Shown here: piece by piece, positions 11,408 to 22,412 of the stretch
Position numbering within the stretch: position 1 is the first letter of the stretch
Layout of the letters: every line of letters starts with the position of its first letter
NCBI GenBank assembly: GCA_021234155.1
Contig: JAJEKV010000564.1
Span: forward strand, 1-64,000
Reading direction: 5' to 3'
Origin: Isoetes taiwanensis
Lineage: Eukaryota > Streptophyta > Lycopodiopsida > Isoetales > Isoetaceae
Length of the DNA stretch: 64,000 nt
Translations under genes and position numbers: made by a program
The notes under the pieces: model-generated
Told to the model about the DNA's origin: nothing
The model's database searches: none
What the model saw: only the letters and a program-made list of their open reading frames with translations

Positions 11408-11989
11408 TTGTTTGATGAAGAACAATTCTATAAAGTACTGCCAAGGATTAACAGTCCAGCAGATATAACTGAATGTAAGATGTACAAAAGGGTTCAATTC
11501 AAAGATGAAGTAAACAAACTAGCAATAGTATTTGATGCAGATGAGGAAGATGAAATAAGCTTGAATCAAGCACTGCCTAACATGAATGTAAACGTGCAGC
11601 AAGGAGATCCGGAACATGAAGTAAGTGTTGATCAAAGGTTGCCTGATACTAATGTTGATGTTGAAAATGTGCAGCATGAGGATTCAGTTGACCAACAAGT
11701 CAACGAACCAGCAGGCCCCATTAGGAGGAAGAAAAGGACTGAGGCTCAAATTATTAAGGACGAAGGAATAACAAATCATAAAAAGTTTGGAAGAGATGAA
11801 TTTGTCAAAAGCAAAAGACTTAAAGACAATGAAGGTGAGATCCTTGGTTTGTTTGAGATATTAATGCATCTAGATACTTCAGTTCCTAAAACATATGAGG
11901 AGGCAATTATCTCAGCTGATAGCAAACAGTGGTTGAAGACAATGCAAGGGGAAATGAGTTCTTTTAGCAGGACTGATACGAACTTGTAG
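11408..11989 (+). CDS. Copia integrase-RT linker region
   Basis: 193-residue frame continuing the polyprotein after the first shift. It begins in the integrase tail (LFDEEQFYK), passes through an acidic spacer with repeated QRLPDTN/QALPNMN-like blocks, and ends in the stretch that normally precedes the RT domain. A one-base loss near 11972 creates the stop; the downstream frame resumes with ELVDAPEDKNIVG. It is a polyprotein part, not a separate gene. Confidence 0.85.
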   Translation: MFDEEQFYKVLPRINSPADITECKMYKRVQFKDEVNKLAIVFDADEEDEISLNQALPNMNVNVQQGDPEHEVSVDQRLPDTNVDVENVQHEDSVDQQVNEPAGPIRRKKRTEAQIIKDEGITNHKKFGRDEFVKSKRLKDNEGEILGLFEILMHLDTSVPKTYEEAIISADSKQWLKTMQGEMSSFSRTDTNL

Positions 11990-12012
11990 ATGCTCCAGAG
12001 GATAAAAATATT

Positions 12013-13452
12013 GTGGGATGTAAATGGCTGTACAAGTTAAAAACAGAGGCAGATGGAAAAACTCCCAAGTTTAAGGCTCGTTTAGTGGCCCAAGGTTTTT
12101 CACAAAAATATGATCAAGATTATGAAGAGACCTTTTCACCCCTTGTTAAAATGAACAGTATAAGAATGCTTTTGGCTATAGCCAATGCATACAACTTGGA
12201 GATACATCACATGGATGTAAATACTGCATTTCTAAATGCAAAGCTTGAGGAAGACATTTATATGAAACTGCCAAAGGGCTTTGAAGTAGGAACTGGGAAA
12301 GTCTGGAAGTTAAAGAGAGCTGTGTATGGTCTAAAGCAGTCTCCAAGGGAATGGTGCAAATGTATTGATTCCTATCTTAGAGAACAAAGCTTTGATAAAT
12401 TTCAGAATGATGGTAATCTTTACAAGTACAAGGCTGGAGATGACTGGTGCATAATAGCTCTTTATGTTGACGATAATTTGATGATTTCAAATGGAATAAA
12501 AGCATTGAATCACTGCAAGAAAGTTCTGAGCAGCAAGTTTAAGATGACAGACCTAGGTGAACTAAGGAAATTCTTAGGGATCGAAGTGCATAGAAACAGG
12601 TCTGATAAAACATTGGTACTCACTCAAAGGGGCCAAATTGAAGGGATGCTAAAAAAATTTAATATGGAAGACTGCAATATCTCAAAGACTCCTATTGTGC
12701 CAGGAAGCAAAATATCTGCCAAGATGGGTCCAAAAACAGAAAAAGAAAGAGAAGAGATGAAGAATATACCTTATATGTCACTGATAGGATGTCTATCCTA
12801 TGTGGCAAACTGTACTCGTCCAGATATAGCTTTTGCAGTAAACATCTTAAGTAGGTACAATAATGATCCAGGGAGGGATCATTGGACAGCTGCCAAAAAA
12901 ATATTGCGATACCTTAAGGGAACAATGGATGATGGTATAACATATTGCACAAAAGACATGGAGTTACAAGCCTACTGTGATGCAGATTGGGGAGGTGACC
13001 TTGACACACGAAAATCAACTTCTGGCTATTTAATATTTTTAGGAGGGACTCTAGTTTCATGGAAATGCAAAAAACAAAGCGCAATTGCCATGTCTAGTGC
13101 TGAGGCAGAATATGCCTCAGCTGCCTTGACCACGAAGGAGATAGTTTGGGAAAGAAGGATGCTGGATGAACTTGGTTATAAGCAAATTAAGGCCACTGAA
13201 CTTTACTGTGACAGCACTAGCTGCATTGCAATGACCAAAGATCCAGTCCTACATGAGAGGACTAAACATATTGAATTAGAACTCCATTTCATCAGAGAAT
13301 TTGTAAAGAAGAATGCAGTCAAACTCATTTATGTAAATACCTCAAGACAACTGGCAGATATCTTGACTAAGGCATTGTCTGAAGGCAAGTTTACAGAAAT
13401 AAAAAAGTTGATTCAGTGCAGCAGAGATGATAACATGAAGGGGAAAATGTAG
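12013..13452 (+). CDS. Copia reverse transcriptase and RNase H
   Basis: 479-residue frame. RT motifs: KARLVAQGF at 21-29, catalytic D68 in HHMDVNTAFLNA, YGLKQSPREW at about 105-114, and the YVDD active site at 151-154. The RNase H part shows CDADWGG, the copia hallmark SSAEAEY, and TKHIE with LADILTKAL near the C-terminus. The domain appears complete and uninterrupted. Its stop overlaps the first bases of the right LTR. It converts element RNA to cDNA. Confidence 0.95.
   Translation: MGCKWLYKLKTEADGKTPKFKARLVAQGFSQKYDQDYEETFSPLVKMNSIRMLLAIANAYNLEIHHMDVNTAFLNAKLEEDIYMKLPKGFEVGTGKVWKLKRAVYGLKQSPREWCKCIDSYLREQSFDKFQNDGNLYKYKAGDDWCIIALYVDDNLMISNGIKALNHCKKVLSSKFKMTDLGELRKFLGIEVHRNRSDKTLVLTQRGQIEGMLKKFNMEDCNISKTPIVPGSKISAKMGPKTEKEREEMKNIPYMSLIGCLSYVANCTRPDIAFAVNILSRYNNDPGRDHWTAAKKILRYLKGTMDDGITYCTKDMELQAYCDADWGGDLDTRKSTSGYLIFLGGTLVSWKCKKQSAIAMSSAEAEYASAALTTKEIVWERRMLDELGYKQIKATELYCDSTSCIAMTKDPVLHERTKHIELELHFIREFVKKNAVKLIYVNTSRQLADILTKALSEGKFTEIKKLIQCSRDDNMKGKM
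13437..13447 (+). promoter_or_regulatory. Candidate polypurine tract
   Basis: GAAGGGGAAAA directly before a TG at 13448, where the right LTR would start (552 bp to 13999). A second purine run (AAAGGGGGAAAA) lies near 13607, so the exact LTR start is uncertain. Confidence 0.5.
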
Positions 13453-13999
13453 AAAAAGATCATGTTGTCATCAAGATTCTATGATCGAGTTAGTTCCTAA
13501 AGGTTGATGCCTAAGAGGATAGAAAAATGTTAAAGGTTAACCATGATTGCATGGTTGAACAAAAGAAAAAGCATTTTAAAGTTAAATCCCTTATGGGATA
13601 AGTCGTAAAGGGGGAAAATACATTCAAATAGGAAACTTGCTGTTTGGAGCGTATAGGAGGTCGATCGGCCCGCCATGGCGGCCGGATCTTGGCCCGAAAC
13701 TGTTTAAGAAGGATTCACTGGTTGATTTGCAGATGTACTGATGGATTGTAGGTGATTTCCGGCAGGTTTGATCTGTGCTTGGGCTATCAGATGTATAGTC
13801 AACGTTAATATGTTTTTGGGTCAATACCTCTGCTACAGTGTTATTACTGTAGCAATCTAATGGTTGAAGTTATGATGCATATATAAAAGACTTGTTAACC
13901 ATTGAAGTTGTTGATTGAGTAGAATGAGATTGAATGCTTAGAAATTCAAGATTGATTTAAATTGTCTAGAACAATTTGACTGCAGTATCATTCTCTTCA
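13448..13999 (+). repeat. Right copia LTR
   Basis: From the TG after the purine tract to TTCTCTTCA. The last approximately 280 bp match the left LTR. A TATATAAAA box lies at 13880-13888. The first approximately 270 bp have no match on the left side. Confidence 0.7.
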
Positions 14000-14401
14000 A
14001 TAAGAATAGGAGGTAAAACAGGGGATTTAAGTTTGGATTTGAAGCAAAGACTTGCTTATATGATCTAATAGATGCTTGCCCGATCTCCGAAAGGGAAGAA
14101 AGTGGTAAAACATGGGAAGAGAAACAAGACTTAATTTGAAGCACAAACCTGCTTGGATGATACGCTAGCTTCGAGCTCTGAAAGTGGATATAGGGCTTGA
14201 TTTGAAGCAAAAACATGCAAAGATGTTCCGGTTCTGCTGTGGCGAAGAACAATGGCGGTGCTATGGCGGCGAAGAGGGTGTTCTGCTGTGGTGAAGAACA
14301 ATGGCGGTTCTATGGCGGCACCGTCTAAACATTTAGGAATCAAGGTTCCTTAAAATAAACATAACAGGTAAAACATAGAAAATTCCACCCACCGGTGGTT
14401 T
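14000..14401. other. No gene; small internal duplications
   Basis: TTCTGCTGTGG(C/T)GAAGAACA with the following ATGGCGG words occurs twice (about 14231 and 14281). TTTGAAGCAMARACNTGC-type words occur three times. No function assigned. Confidence 0.45.
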
Positions 14402-16260
14402 ACGGCCAGAAACACCATGCATCTGGTCAGGGACATCAAGGCTCTGGCCAGAAACACTATGCCTATGGCCAGAAACACCATGCCTCTGGCTAGAAACACC
14501 ATGCATATGGCCAGAAACACCATGCCATGCTTATGGCTAGAAACACCAATTCTCTGGCCAGAAACACCATGCTTATGGCCAGAAACACCATGCATCTGGC
14601 CAGAAACACCATGTCCTTGGCTGCAAACACCAAGGCTTTGGCCAGAATCACCAAGCCTCTGGCCAGAACAATCATGCCTCTGGCCAGAAACACCAATAAT
14701 GAGTTGCAATTGAGATGTTGTGGGTTGCAATTCAATGTTTTAGAAGGTGTGTTCCAATCAGATGTTTTGAGATGTTGTGAGTTGCAACTCCATATCGGTT
14801 GCAACTTTTTATTCACAATATTTTTCTACACTGTGTCAATAGCTAGATATCATTAATAGGATGAACATGATTAGTGGGACGCTTCTATAGCATTTTCATG
14901 CTATGGCCAGAAACACCATGTCTATGGCCAGAAACACCAATGCCTATGGCCAGAAACACCATGCCTATGGCCATAAATACCATGCCTATGGCCAGAAACA
15001 CAAGGCTTATGGCCTAGAAACACCAGGCTTATGGTCAGAAACACCATGTCTATGGCCAGAAAGACTATGCTTATGGCCAGAAACACCATGCATCTGGCCA
15101 GAAACACTATGCTTACGGCCAGAGACACCATGCATCTAGCCAGAAACAACAAGGCTCTGGCCAGAAACACCATGCCTCTGGCCAGAAACACCATGCTTAT
15201 GGCCAAAAACACCAATTCTCTGGCCAGAAACACCATGCATCTGGCTAGAAACACCATTCCTTGGCTGGAAACACCAAGGCTTTAGCCAGAAACAACAAGC
15301 CTCTGGCCAGAAATACCATGCCTCTGGCCAGAAACACCAATAATAAGTTGCAATTGAGATGTTGTGGATTGCAATTCAATGTTTTAGCAGTTGTGTTCCA
15401 ATCAGATGTTTTGAGATGTTGTGAGTTGCAACTCCATATCGGATTGCAACTTTGTATTCACAATATTTTTCTACACTGTGTCAATATCTAGAGATCATCA
15501 ATAGGATGAACATGATTAGTGGGATGCTTGTATAGCATTTGCATGCTATGGCCAGAAACACCTAGCCTATGGCCAGAAACACCAATGCCTATGGCCAGAA
15601 ACACCATGCTATGGCCAGAAACACATGCCTCTGGCCAGAAACACCATGCTTATGGCCAAAAACAACAAGGCTCACCATGCCTATGACCAGAAACACCATG
15701 CCTATGGCCAGAAACACCATGCTTATGGTCAGAAACACCAATTATTTGGCCAGAAACACCATGCTTATGGCCAGAAACATCATGCTTATGGCCAGAAACA
15801 CCATGCCTCTGGCTAGAAACACCATGTCCTTGGCCAGAAACAACAATATGAGTTGCATTATTAAGTTTTCTATTTAACAATGAGTTGCATTCACATGTTC
15901 AAAGTTGCAATTCAAAGTTTTAGACATTGTGTTCCAATGTTCTTTACATTATCAAGTTATCATTTCCAATTGAGATTTTTATTTAATAATGGGTTGCAAT
16001 TGAAATGTTGTGGGTTGCAATTTAATGATTTAGATATTGTGTTCCAATTATATGTCTCAATTGATTATGAGTTGCAACTCCATATTGGGTTGCAAATTTA
16101 TATTCACAATACTTATCTACACTATGTCAATGGGATGCTTGTATAGCATTTGTATCCTATGGCCAGAAAGACCAAGCCCATGACCAGAAACACCCATGGC
16201 CAGAAATACCAGGCTATTGGCCTGAAACACCTACCACATTGGCATGGCCAGAAACACCAT
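14402..16260 (+). repeat. Higher-order minisatellite, arrays B to E
   Basis: Four arrays start at about 14402, 14905, 15548 and 16160. Each is made of about 20-bp units with core ATGGCCAGAAACACCATGC and variants GCTTATGG and GCATCTGG. They are separated by a conserved spacer of about 200 bp (14697-14904, 15341-15547, and a diverged 15850-16159) that begins with GTTGCAATTGAGATG and ends in GCATTTGCATGCT. Array plus spacer forms a 500-640 bp higher-order unit. Long open frames in both directions through the arrays are side effects of the period. Confidence 0.9.
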
Positions 16261-16429
16261 ACCCACACTACCGGATTTCCTCACGCTTGTGGCGAATGCA
16301 ATCCCGTTTGAATTTGGCGGGCGTAAAATAATGACCCTGGATTTAATGCACCTGGCAACCTCAAACGAATAGAGAATCCATGATAACCTAGAAATTCCAT
16401 AGTATCCTGATCGACTTCTCAAGTTTGGT

Positions 16430-17653
16430 ATAGAATAGAATAGAATAGAATATACATTAACGTCCCTCAGGCCGTGAGGCCCCCGGACTTGTGTAGCGTC
16501 CTGCGAGCTCCCAAAGGGTGCTGCCAGCAAACAGACGCATAGGTTTATGTAGCCATCTAGCGGGCTTCTCTTGTTCTTTATACTACCCGCATCGTGCTTA
16601 TAGTTGGCTTCTTGGCCATACACAATGCATCGCTATAAACAGTTTTGAACTGTACTTTGTGGGCCCCTCTGATCCGCCTCATCCGTGCTTCTCAGATTAT
16701 TAGCCCTCTCTCTTTGTGCACCCCCCGGTGTCTTATTATCATCTCTTTTATAGCTTTCGCTACATCTGTGAGTGTCTCTTCTTTGTCCATCAGTGCTGGG
16801 AGCGGGAGATCCCACCTGACCTTGTTAAATTTGGACCTTATGTCTGTGTATACCGGGCACTCCTTTACCATGTGTGCTTCGTCTTCTATTTTTCCTGAGT
16901 CACATATTCGACATATTCGCTCTGCTCTGTCTATTTTCCTCCATCTATCTTTCTCAATTCGGAGGTCGTGGCTCCCCATTCTGAATCTGGCCAGCGTTCC
17001 CCTGTTACTCTTATTCAACATGCTGCTTTTGTACGTGATATGCCCTATCTGTCCCCCTGGATTGAAGGTTCCCAATAGCCAGTTTGCTTTGGGCCCTGTG
17101 TACCGTGCCAGCCAGCTCCTCATTGCTCTGCCTGCCCATTCTTCGTCCCATCCGTCCGGTTGTATAATCTGGCTTAGTTGCATCCCCATGCTTGCCGTCC
17201 ACTTCGCCATAAACCATCCCTTGCACGTTGTTATGTGTTGTTTCTTTGATTCCTCTATCGCCCGGTGGCTTGACGGTTTGTCCTCTTTTCCATAATTTGT
17301 TGTCCTTTATTAGGTACCTAATTGTTCTTTCCCATGCCCTCACTTCCATTGGCTTTTCCCCTGTCTCATATAAGATTGTTGCTAATGATGTACTGTCTTC
17401 ACGGAATTCTGTCCGTGCCATTGCCTCAATATGCCTTCTGTTTTTCCCATTTCTTCTCGATGGGCCTGGTCCCCATGTCTCGTGATCCAGATGCAATTTG
17501 TGTTGATGCTACTAATGTGCTAAATAGGTATGTTTTGATTTTCCAGTTGGTGATCCTATTGTTGTTACAATAATTCATCGTGATGTAATAATTGCCTATT
17601 GCTGCTTGGAATCTGTATCGCCTTTTGACCACTTCTCCCCGGCCCCCCATGTG
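16430..17653 (-). mobile_element. LINE, 3' half (continues at 29,342-33.5 kb)
   Basis: Minus-strand non-LTR retrotransposon ending in a (TAGAA)n-type tail (16430-16452 on plus). It contains the C-terminal RT region and the CCHC finger. At 17653 it meets the left end of the 11.7-kb TIR element. The minus-strand protein resumes here exactly where the half at 29.3 kb stops. The two halves together make about 5.4 kb, a normal LINE length. Confidence 0.85.
16692..17640 (-). pseudogene. LINE ORF2 C-terminal part
   Basis: Frames are shifted around 17.45 and 17.22 kb. The upstream part has NRITNWKIKTYLFSTLV, the usual post-RT LINE segment. The last frame (16692-17210) has the C-terminal zinc finger C-x2-C-x9-H-x4-C (CRICDSG ... 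HMVKEC). This belongs to the endonuclease-RT protein of non-LTR elements and is inactive because of frameshifts. Confidence 0.85.
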
Positions 17654-17660
17654 TGTCACA

Positions 17661-17689
17661 CACTGACCCCAATTTTTGGTCCACAGTTG
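17661..17689 (+). repeat. Left terminal inverted repeat
   Basis: Begins CACTGACCCC and ends GGTCCACAGTTG. Pairs with 29313-29341 at 25 of 29 positions. Confidence 0.8.
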
Positions 17690-18163
17690 TTTTTTACTTG
17701 TACGGAAGTGTTGTTTTATGCCAAAAACAACACCAAAATGGCCCCAAAAGTCCACGTGGCCCGTTTATCCGGATTTGCACAAAGAGACAGTGGTTTTTTG
17801 GCAAAAAAATTCCACGGTGGTTTTTCTGACACTTTTTTGTTTTTTTGTCAACGTGTCCTTTTTTTCAGTGTTGTTTTTACCAAACTTTTTCGACGTGTGG
17901 TTTTTTTCTTGACTGCTGTTTTTTTGAGGAGCCACGCGTTATTTTTCCTTAAAATAAGACACGTAGATTTAAATATTGCTATTCGTGAAATACTAACTTA
18001 CAACAATGGTTTTTAAGAAAACCACATGTTATTTACAAAAGGACGACGCGTGTTCTTGAAATCTATCTATTGTTTTTTGTGCTATTAAGTATTGTTTTTC
18101 TAAAATAAGCACATGTAAAAGAGCGTTATAATAACATATAGGAAAAACAAGGCGTTGTTTCTA
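17690..18163. other. Left subterminal region of the TIR element
   Basis: No gene. T-rich, with many GTGGTTTTTT, TGTTGTTTTT and ACGTGT words, as expected of subterminal repeats in DNA transposons. Confidence 0.45.
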
Positions 18164-18402
18164 ATTGCGTCTGGGCGTTTAGTCTAGTGGTAATACACTA
18201 GGTCTAGCAACTATAGGTCTCGAGTTCGAGGCCGCCCAGAATCGCACTCTGAACTGTTGGGTGTCAAAACCCACAGACGCAATGTAAAGTGGTTGGGGGC
18301 AGGGCCCAACAAAGCAATGTAGTGTGGTGTGTGGTCACATGTCCAGTTGGATGCTGCCTAGTGGCGTGACGTTAAAATATCTATCTATCTATCTATCTAT
18401 CT
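18164..18402 (+). mobile_element. tRNA-derived SINE with (ATCT)n tail
   Basis: Internal pol III promoter: box A TAGTCTAGTGG (18180-18190) and box B AGTTCGAGGCC (18223-18233) both fit consensus. A 7-bp complementary pair (CTGGGCG 18171-18177, CGCCCAG 18233-18239) brackets the tRNA-like head. A 10-bp inverted pair (ATTGCGTCTG 18164-18173, CAGACGCAAT 18274-18283) brackets a larger region. A body of about 140 bp ends in an (ATCT)n run (18378-18402). No clear target duplication. It is not a functional tRNA, as the T-stem does not pair. Confidence 0.8.
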
Positions 18403-20670
18403 TTTAGCTAATGAAATATTGACACGTAGTATATTTTTTAAATAAAAAAAGTTATTTTAACTAATCAAATATTGATACATGGTGTCTTTTAAGCAATCAA
18501 ATATTGACACGTGGCATACATTTAAAAAAAATATTAGCATATACCACAATTTAAAAAGTCAATATAATCATAGTTTATTTTTCATACAAAAATATCATGA
18601 ATGTTTTACTCATCTTTTTTATTTTAAAATAAGAAAGCCTTTGGGAATCGAACCCAAACAAGTCCATAAGGCAATTCAAATACCATTGAATGATTACGTT
18701 CAAGACATTAAAGTAATAGTTAAGATTCAAAACAATTAAATTTATTGTTTAAGGTTCAGAGCATGAAGTCAAGCAAAAACTAAACTGAGCAAGAACTAAA
18801 CTGACACATAAATAACATAGTATCGAGAGTCAAATTAAAGCTAAATAACTAGGTATAGGAACTAGAGAGATGGGAAGAGGGAGAAGGAAAGATCAACAGA
18901 AGATATAAAACAAAAGCAAGAAATCCAGATGAAAAGAAGGAGTAGAAATCCCTTACCGAAGCCTGAACTATAGCAAAAACCTCTAAAATAAAAGGCTGCA
19001 AGAATAGAGATGTATAATATAATGCAAAAACTAAAGTACATCATTTCTTACTCTGCTTGAAAACAACAATAGTTGATATGTGCCCGGCCTTGCAAAAATC
19101 AGCAGTTTTGGTACTTTGCCTACTTAAAACCAGCAACATCTAATAGTCTTCTGGATCGTCCCATACAAAAAATTTAAATCCGTGAAGGAATGAACCTCTG
19201 GCCATTGCTACTGTTTAGAGGAACGCTGTAAATGAAACTGTTGGTCAGATAGGAAAAAAACATAAAAAATGATTCAACTAGGGCCCCAAGAGATCTTATC
19301 TGCCACCAGTTTCGACCTACAACTGGATCCTAGAAGCGGCGCCTTCAAACACGGCAAAAGGGCGTCTTAGAACTCGGCTGGACAAGGAAAATAAGGGATC
19401 AATGTTCACTTGGCTTGGGTTCAAGAGCGCCGGATTTGCGCCGCCATCACTGTAGCTTCTAGTGAACAAAAGCAAGAACAGAATGTTGAACAGAAAAAAG
19501 CTTTGCAAAAGAGCAAATAATATAACCTTCGAACTTATCTGAAGCAGATGATCATGGCTCCTGATTTCGTAGAATAAAGAAGGAAAAATCAAGGCAGCTG
19601 GGGCTTACTGGCAACATAAAAGCTGCCATAGCCAATGGCCGAAACCCTTCCCATTGCCATAGCCATACGAAGCTGGACGGTTCTTTGTTCCTCCAAAACT
19701 TTGGTATGATTGCCATAGCCATCTGGTTTGGGCGGTTCCTTGTTCCTTCAAGACTCTGGGCGCAGATTGCCATAGCCATACGAAGCTGGACTCTTTGTCA
19801 TAGCCATAGCCATACTCATAGCTGACAGATCGCCATATCCATAAAGGGCTCTAATGACCAGAAACATAAACAAGCAAAAAAGGAAGCAAAAGAAATGAAA
19901 CATTGCGCATTACCATGGCATGCAATAGAGTAGCCAATAGAAAGAAGAAAAGCTTCCCGGCCATGGCTAGATTCGACGGATTAGAAGCAAAATGGGCGAC
20001 AAGGAGATGCTCTGTTCTGTTGAGCGTATGTGCCAAGGCAAGAGGGGCTTCCATACGAAGGAGGCCGCTGGGCGCAGATACCCAAGGGCAAAAACTAGGC
20101 GCCAAAACTCATTCTAATCCTTCAATCTGTGCCATTGATCTGTGCCCTCAATCTCAACCATTAAGTTTCATAGCCAATAAGAGCATAGGACATGGATCAA
20201 GATCTCTACCGTTCATTTTGGCCATTGAGTAAAATACAGTTTACCACGCGTGCATAAAAATATTATTTGATTAATAGGAGTTGTATTCTAAGGAAAATAG
20301 AGACCACCTATTGATTTTTTTTTTTTTTTTTTTTTCCTTTAGCAGGTCCAAGTGCAAGATTTTATGGAATTTTAAGGCTCCACATTGCCTGCCATTTCAT
20401 CAACGGTCCAGAAATTAGAAAAGCCATGAAATTAGCCTCCCAGTCTCCTTCAACCATGGCCCTCCAGTATCATTGTTGTTTTGTGCAAACTAAGAAGAAT
20501 GAATTTTGGAATGAGAAACTTTGGCAGAGGGCAAAGAAGGCACGATTGAGCTTGAGCCTATTATATTCCAACAGCCTTATGCCTCATCCAAAATCAATGC
20601 AATTGTATAGGCATGCATGCTTGGTGTCATGTTTGCAATTGCAAGCATTTTTTTAAAGAAGGTGAAGGCG
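18403..20670. other. No gene; one minus-strand tRNA-like T-arm
   Basis: AT-rich. On the minus strand a perfect box B (plus 18654-18664) lies in a strong T-arm (TTTGGG stem, TTCGATT loop), with only a weak box A near 18690: a SINE remnant at best. TAGCCAT(A)-type words recur at 19.6-19.85 kb. A poly-T run lies at about 20312-20335. No convincing coding sequence. Confidence 0.45.
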
Positions 20671-21170
20671 ACAGAGCGCCCATGTGGCATGTTTGAGCCA
20701 CCTTGGCATGTTTGAGCCTAGGTGGCATGTTGGAGCCTAGGTGGCATGTTTGAGCCACCTTGGCATGTCTGATCCTAGATGGCATGTTGGTGCCTAAGTG
20801 GCATGTTTGAGTTAACTTGGCATGTTGGAGCCTAGGCGGCATGCTTGAGCCACCTTGGCATATTGGAGCTCACGTGGCATGTTTGAGCCATCTTGGCATG
20901 TTTGAGCCTAGGTGGCATGTTGGAGCCCACATGGCATGTTTGAGTCTAGGTGGCATGTTGGAACCTAGGTGGCGTGTTTGAGCCATCTTGGCATGTTTGA
21001 GGCACCTTGGCATGTTAGCGCCTAGGTGGCATGTTGGAGCCCGCATGGCATGTTTGAGCCAACTTGGCATGCTTGAGCCTAGGTGGCATCTTGGACCCTA
21101 GGTGGCATGTTAGAGACCACGTGGCATGAGCTTAGGTGGCATATTGGAGCCTAGGTTGGAGCTTAGGTGG
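20671..21170 (+). repeat. 19-bp minisatellite, left block
   Basis: Tandem 19-bp units alternating TGGCATGTTTGAGCCACCT and TGGCATGTTGGAGCCTAGG types. The orientation is the same as the large array at 24-27.9 kb. Near 21165-21175 the orientation flips, making a head-to-head junction with the palindrome arm. Confidence 0.85.
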
Positions 21171-21647
21171 CTCAAACATGCCAAGGTGGCTCAAATATGC
21201 CACGTGGGCCCCAATATGCCACCTAAGCTCCAACATGCCAAGATGGCTCAAACATGCCACATGGACTCCAACATGCCACGTGGGCTCCAACATGCCACCT
21301 AGGCTCTAACATGCTACCTAGGCTCAAACATGCCAAGGTGGCTCAAACATGCCATGCGGGCTCCAACGCTCAACATGCCAAGGTGGCTCAGGCATGGCAC
21401 CTAAGCTTAAGCATGCCATCTAGGCACTCCAAGTGGTGACATGGCATGCCAAGTAAGCAAGGCCAAGTTTTGACTAGGCCAAAAATGAAAAGATATCCAT
21501 CTTTGATCTTTTCATTGGGTGATGTTGGCAAATTTTGGGTGACATGGCTATATGGTGGTGACGTGGACATGATGACTAGAACTTTATGCAAGAAATATGA
21601 TAACCTTTGGAATTTTTTATAGAGGAGTTTGGCAAGGGATAGAATAG

Positions 21648-21878
21648 AGGGATCTTGAAGAACTTAAAAGCGCTGACGTACTTCCACAAATCGAACCAGG
21701 CCAGGACTTTGCACGGCTTCCTCTCCAGAGGGGAGAGGCCAGACCTCAGGAGATGGACCTCAGAAATATTGTCGAGGCAGCCTTTCCTGCGAGCGCTCCT
21801 CTGGGAGGGCAAATGCCAATGCCCCCACTCCCGGAGCTCGGTTTCCCTATCCGACCGTTGAATCCGCTGTTCAAGTAA
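21648..21878 (+). pseudogene. Coding-like frame in left palindrome arm (a)
   Basis: Open frame containing DVLPQIEPGQDFARLPLQRG and a VEAAFPA segment, ending in TAA at 21876-21878. The mirrored copy in the other arm (minus strand, about 23688-23936) keeps nearly the same residues across LPQIE..GQDFA through VEAAFPA. It looks like a captured coding piece. I do not recognise the family. Confidence 0.4.
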
Positions 21879-22067
21879 CCTGTTTCGAGAAGGTTCACAA
21901 AAATTCAAGATCCGTGCGGGAGAACTTATCAAACTGCAAAGCGTCCTCCCGCGAAACCCAAGTGTTTTGTCGGTCAGACAATATAAAGGCTCCAAGATGG
22001 AGATTCGACTTCGGCAGGTCATCCGAAATGCCAAAATTACCCTAGGGACCAAGTTATACGGTCATTT

Positions 22068-22412
22068 TTGGCAACGAAAGAAACACGAACCCTCTACATG
22101 GCAGCATTCCGCAGCCACCTCTTAGGCCAATTGAGTATGAACGTGTTAGACATGAGCGACTTTGGCACTTCTTGGAGAAGGAGTGGTCTTCTGCCCACGC
22201 AACTTGGTCTCCAGGGTAATATCGACATTTTGAGTCCATTAGCAGAGTCAGTTCATAGTTCCGGAGTGGAACAGTTGCCCGTCCGTGGCCAGGGGCCGGA
22301 TGGAGAGGACCTCTGGGGCGAACTGCTTCCGGAAGGTTTTAAGGGTCTGTCTTCTACCATCAACACCCTCCCTCTACGTGATGACATTGTGAAAGATCCT
22401 GGTCCAATATGA
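22068..22412 (+). pseudogene. Coding-like frame in left palindrome arm (b)
   Basis: 114-residue frame whose second half includes EDLWGELLPEGFKG and NTLPLRDDI. The other arm encodes the same words on the minus strand (23143-23482, in two overlapping frames). The product is not recognised. Amino-acid conservation despite nucleotide changes hints at former coding use. Confidence 0.4.

Larger units (their letters stand above)
8782..13999 (+). mobile_element. Ty1/copia LTR retrotransposon
   Basis: Coding order gag zinc knuckles, protease, integrase, reverse transcriptase, RNase H, which is the Ty1/copia order (integrase before RT). Direct terminal repeats share a block of about 270 bp (8782-9047 and 13721-13999). 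A primer-binding-site-like sequence follows the left LTR and a purine tract precedes the right one. The gag start is degraded and three frame breaks interrupt the polyprotein (near 9660, 11360 and 11972), so this copy is not autonomous. The left LTR lacks the first approximately 270 bp present on the right, so the left boundary is uncertain. It lies between arrays A and B of one minisatellite family. Confidence 0.93.

Noticed and set aside
7848-16260. CRISPR-like alternation of repeat and spacer
   Set aside because: Units are contiguous 19-21 bp tandem repeats with no unique spacers, in a eukaryotic context with no cas genes. It is a minisatellite.
18171-18240. Functional tRNA gene
   Set aside because: Boxes A and B and an acceptor-like pair are present, but the T-stem fails to pair when the TTCGA loop is placed correctly, and a SINE body with ATCT tail follows.
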